DNA of 64,000 bases, taken from NCBI GenBank assembly GCA_024529925.1, contig JAFEUB010001181.1, positions 1,154,001 through 1,218,000 on the forward strand, read 5' to 3'. Made by a program: the position numbers and the translations under genes. Positions 63,987 to 64,000 of the stretch are shown here, piece by piece; position 1 is the stretch's first letter, and the number at the start of each line of letters is the position of its first letter. Origin of the DNA: Ophthalmolycus amberensis (taxonomy: Eukaryota; Chordata; Actinopteri; Perciformes; Zoarcidae). The notes under the pieces are model-generated. The model made no database searches and was not told the origin of the DNA. It saw nothing but the letters and a program-made list of their open reading frames with translations.

Positions 63987-64000
63987 GTAAGTGAATCGCA

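Overview
The window is vertebrate nuclear DNA, most probably from a teleost fish, probably a percomorph. Coding sequence is split into short exons with GT-AG introns. Introns carry long microsatellites, many poly-G/poly-C runs, fish-type L2 LINE sequence and non-autonomous hAT elements. No bacterial, viral or organellar gene organisation was seen.

Three protein-coding genes lie on the + strand in the order mbnl2 - rap2a - farp1, as on human chromosome 13q32. (1) About 1-8650: the 3' part of a muscleblind-like splicing regulator. It has CCCH zinc fingers 3 and 4, the 54-nt and 36-nt cassette exons, a terminal exon encoding IILK-stop (an MBNL2 ending) and a roughly 3.1-kb 3'UTR. (2) About 9400-21035: rap2a, a complete 183-residue Ras-like GTPase in two coding exons separated by a 9.0-kb intron. 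(3) About 35284 to the window end: the 5' part of farp1 (FERM/RhoGEF/PH protein). The first coding exon is followed by a 23.6-kb intron and then seven FERM exons clustered at 59.1-64.0 kb. The gene continues past the window.

The 14-kb rap2a-farp1 interval has no recognisable gene. The human neighbour IPO5 is not there. It does hold two near-identical hAT-type elements (1210 and 1289 bp) in opposite orientation, each with a perfect 8-bp target-site duplication. They differ mainly in the copy number of an internal 13/15-bp minisatellite. Degraded L1-like and other hAT fragments are also present, and a CpG-rich segment near 32.0-32.4 kb may hold 5' non-coding exons of farp1.

The large farp1 intron carries a 246-bp (TC)n tract, a 289-bp (GGA)n tract and a 5'-truncated L2 LINE whose 650-codon reverse-transcriptase reading frame is uninterrupted. 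Several old teleost interspersed repeats are also there. A second, shorter L2 3' tail sits in a later farp1 intron.

The three genes are neighbours by ancestry and do not form an operon. mbnl2 encodes an RNA-binding splicing regulator, rap2a a membrane GTPase, and farp1 a membrane-cytoskeleton guanine-nucleotide exchange factor. I found no previously unknown multi-gene system. The most notable observations are the inverted hAT pair, the mbnl2 autoregulatory exon architecture, the serine/polypyrimidine tract in mbnl2, and a splice-phase conflict between the first two farp1 coding exons.
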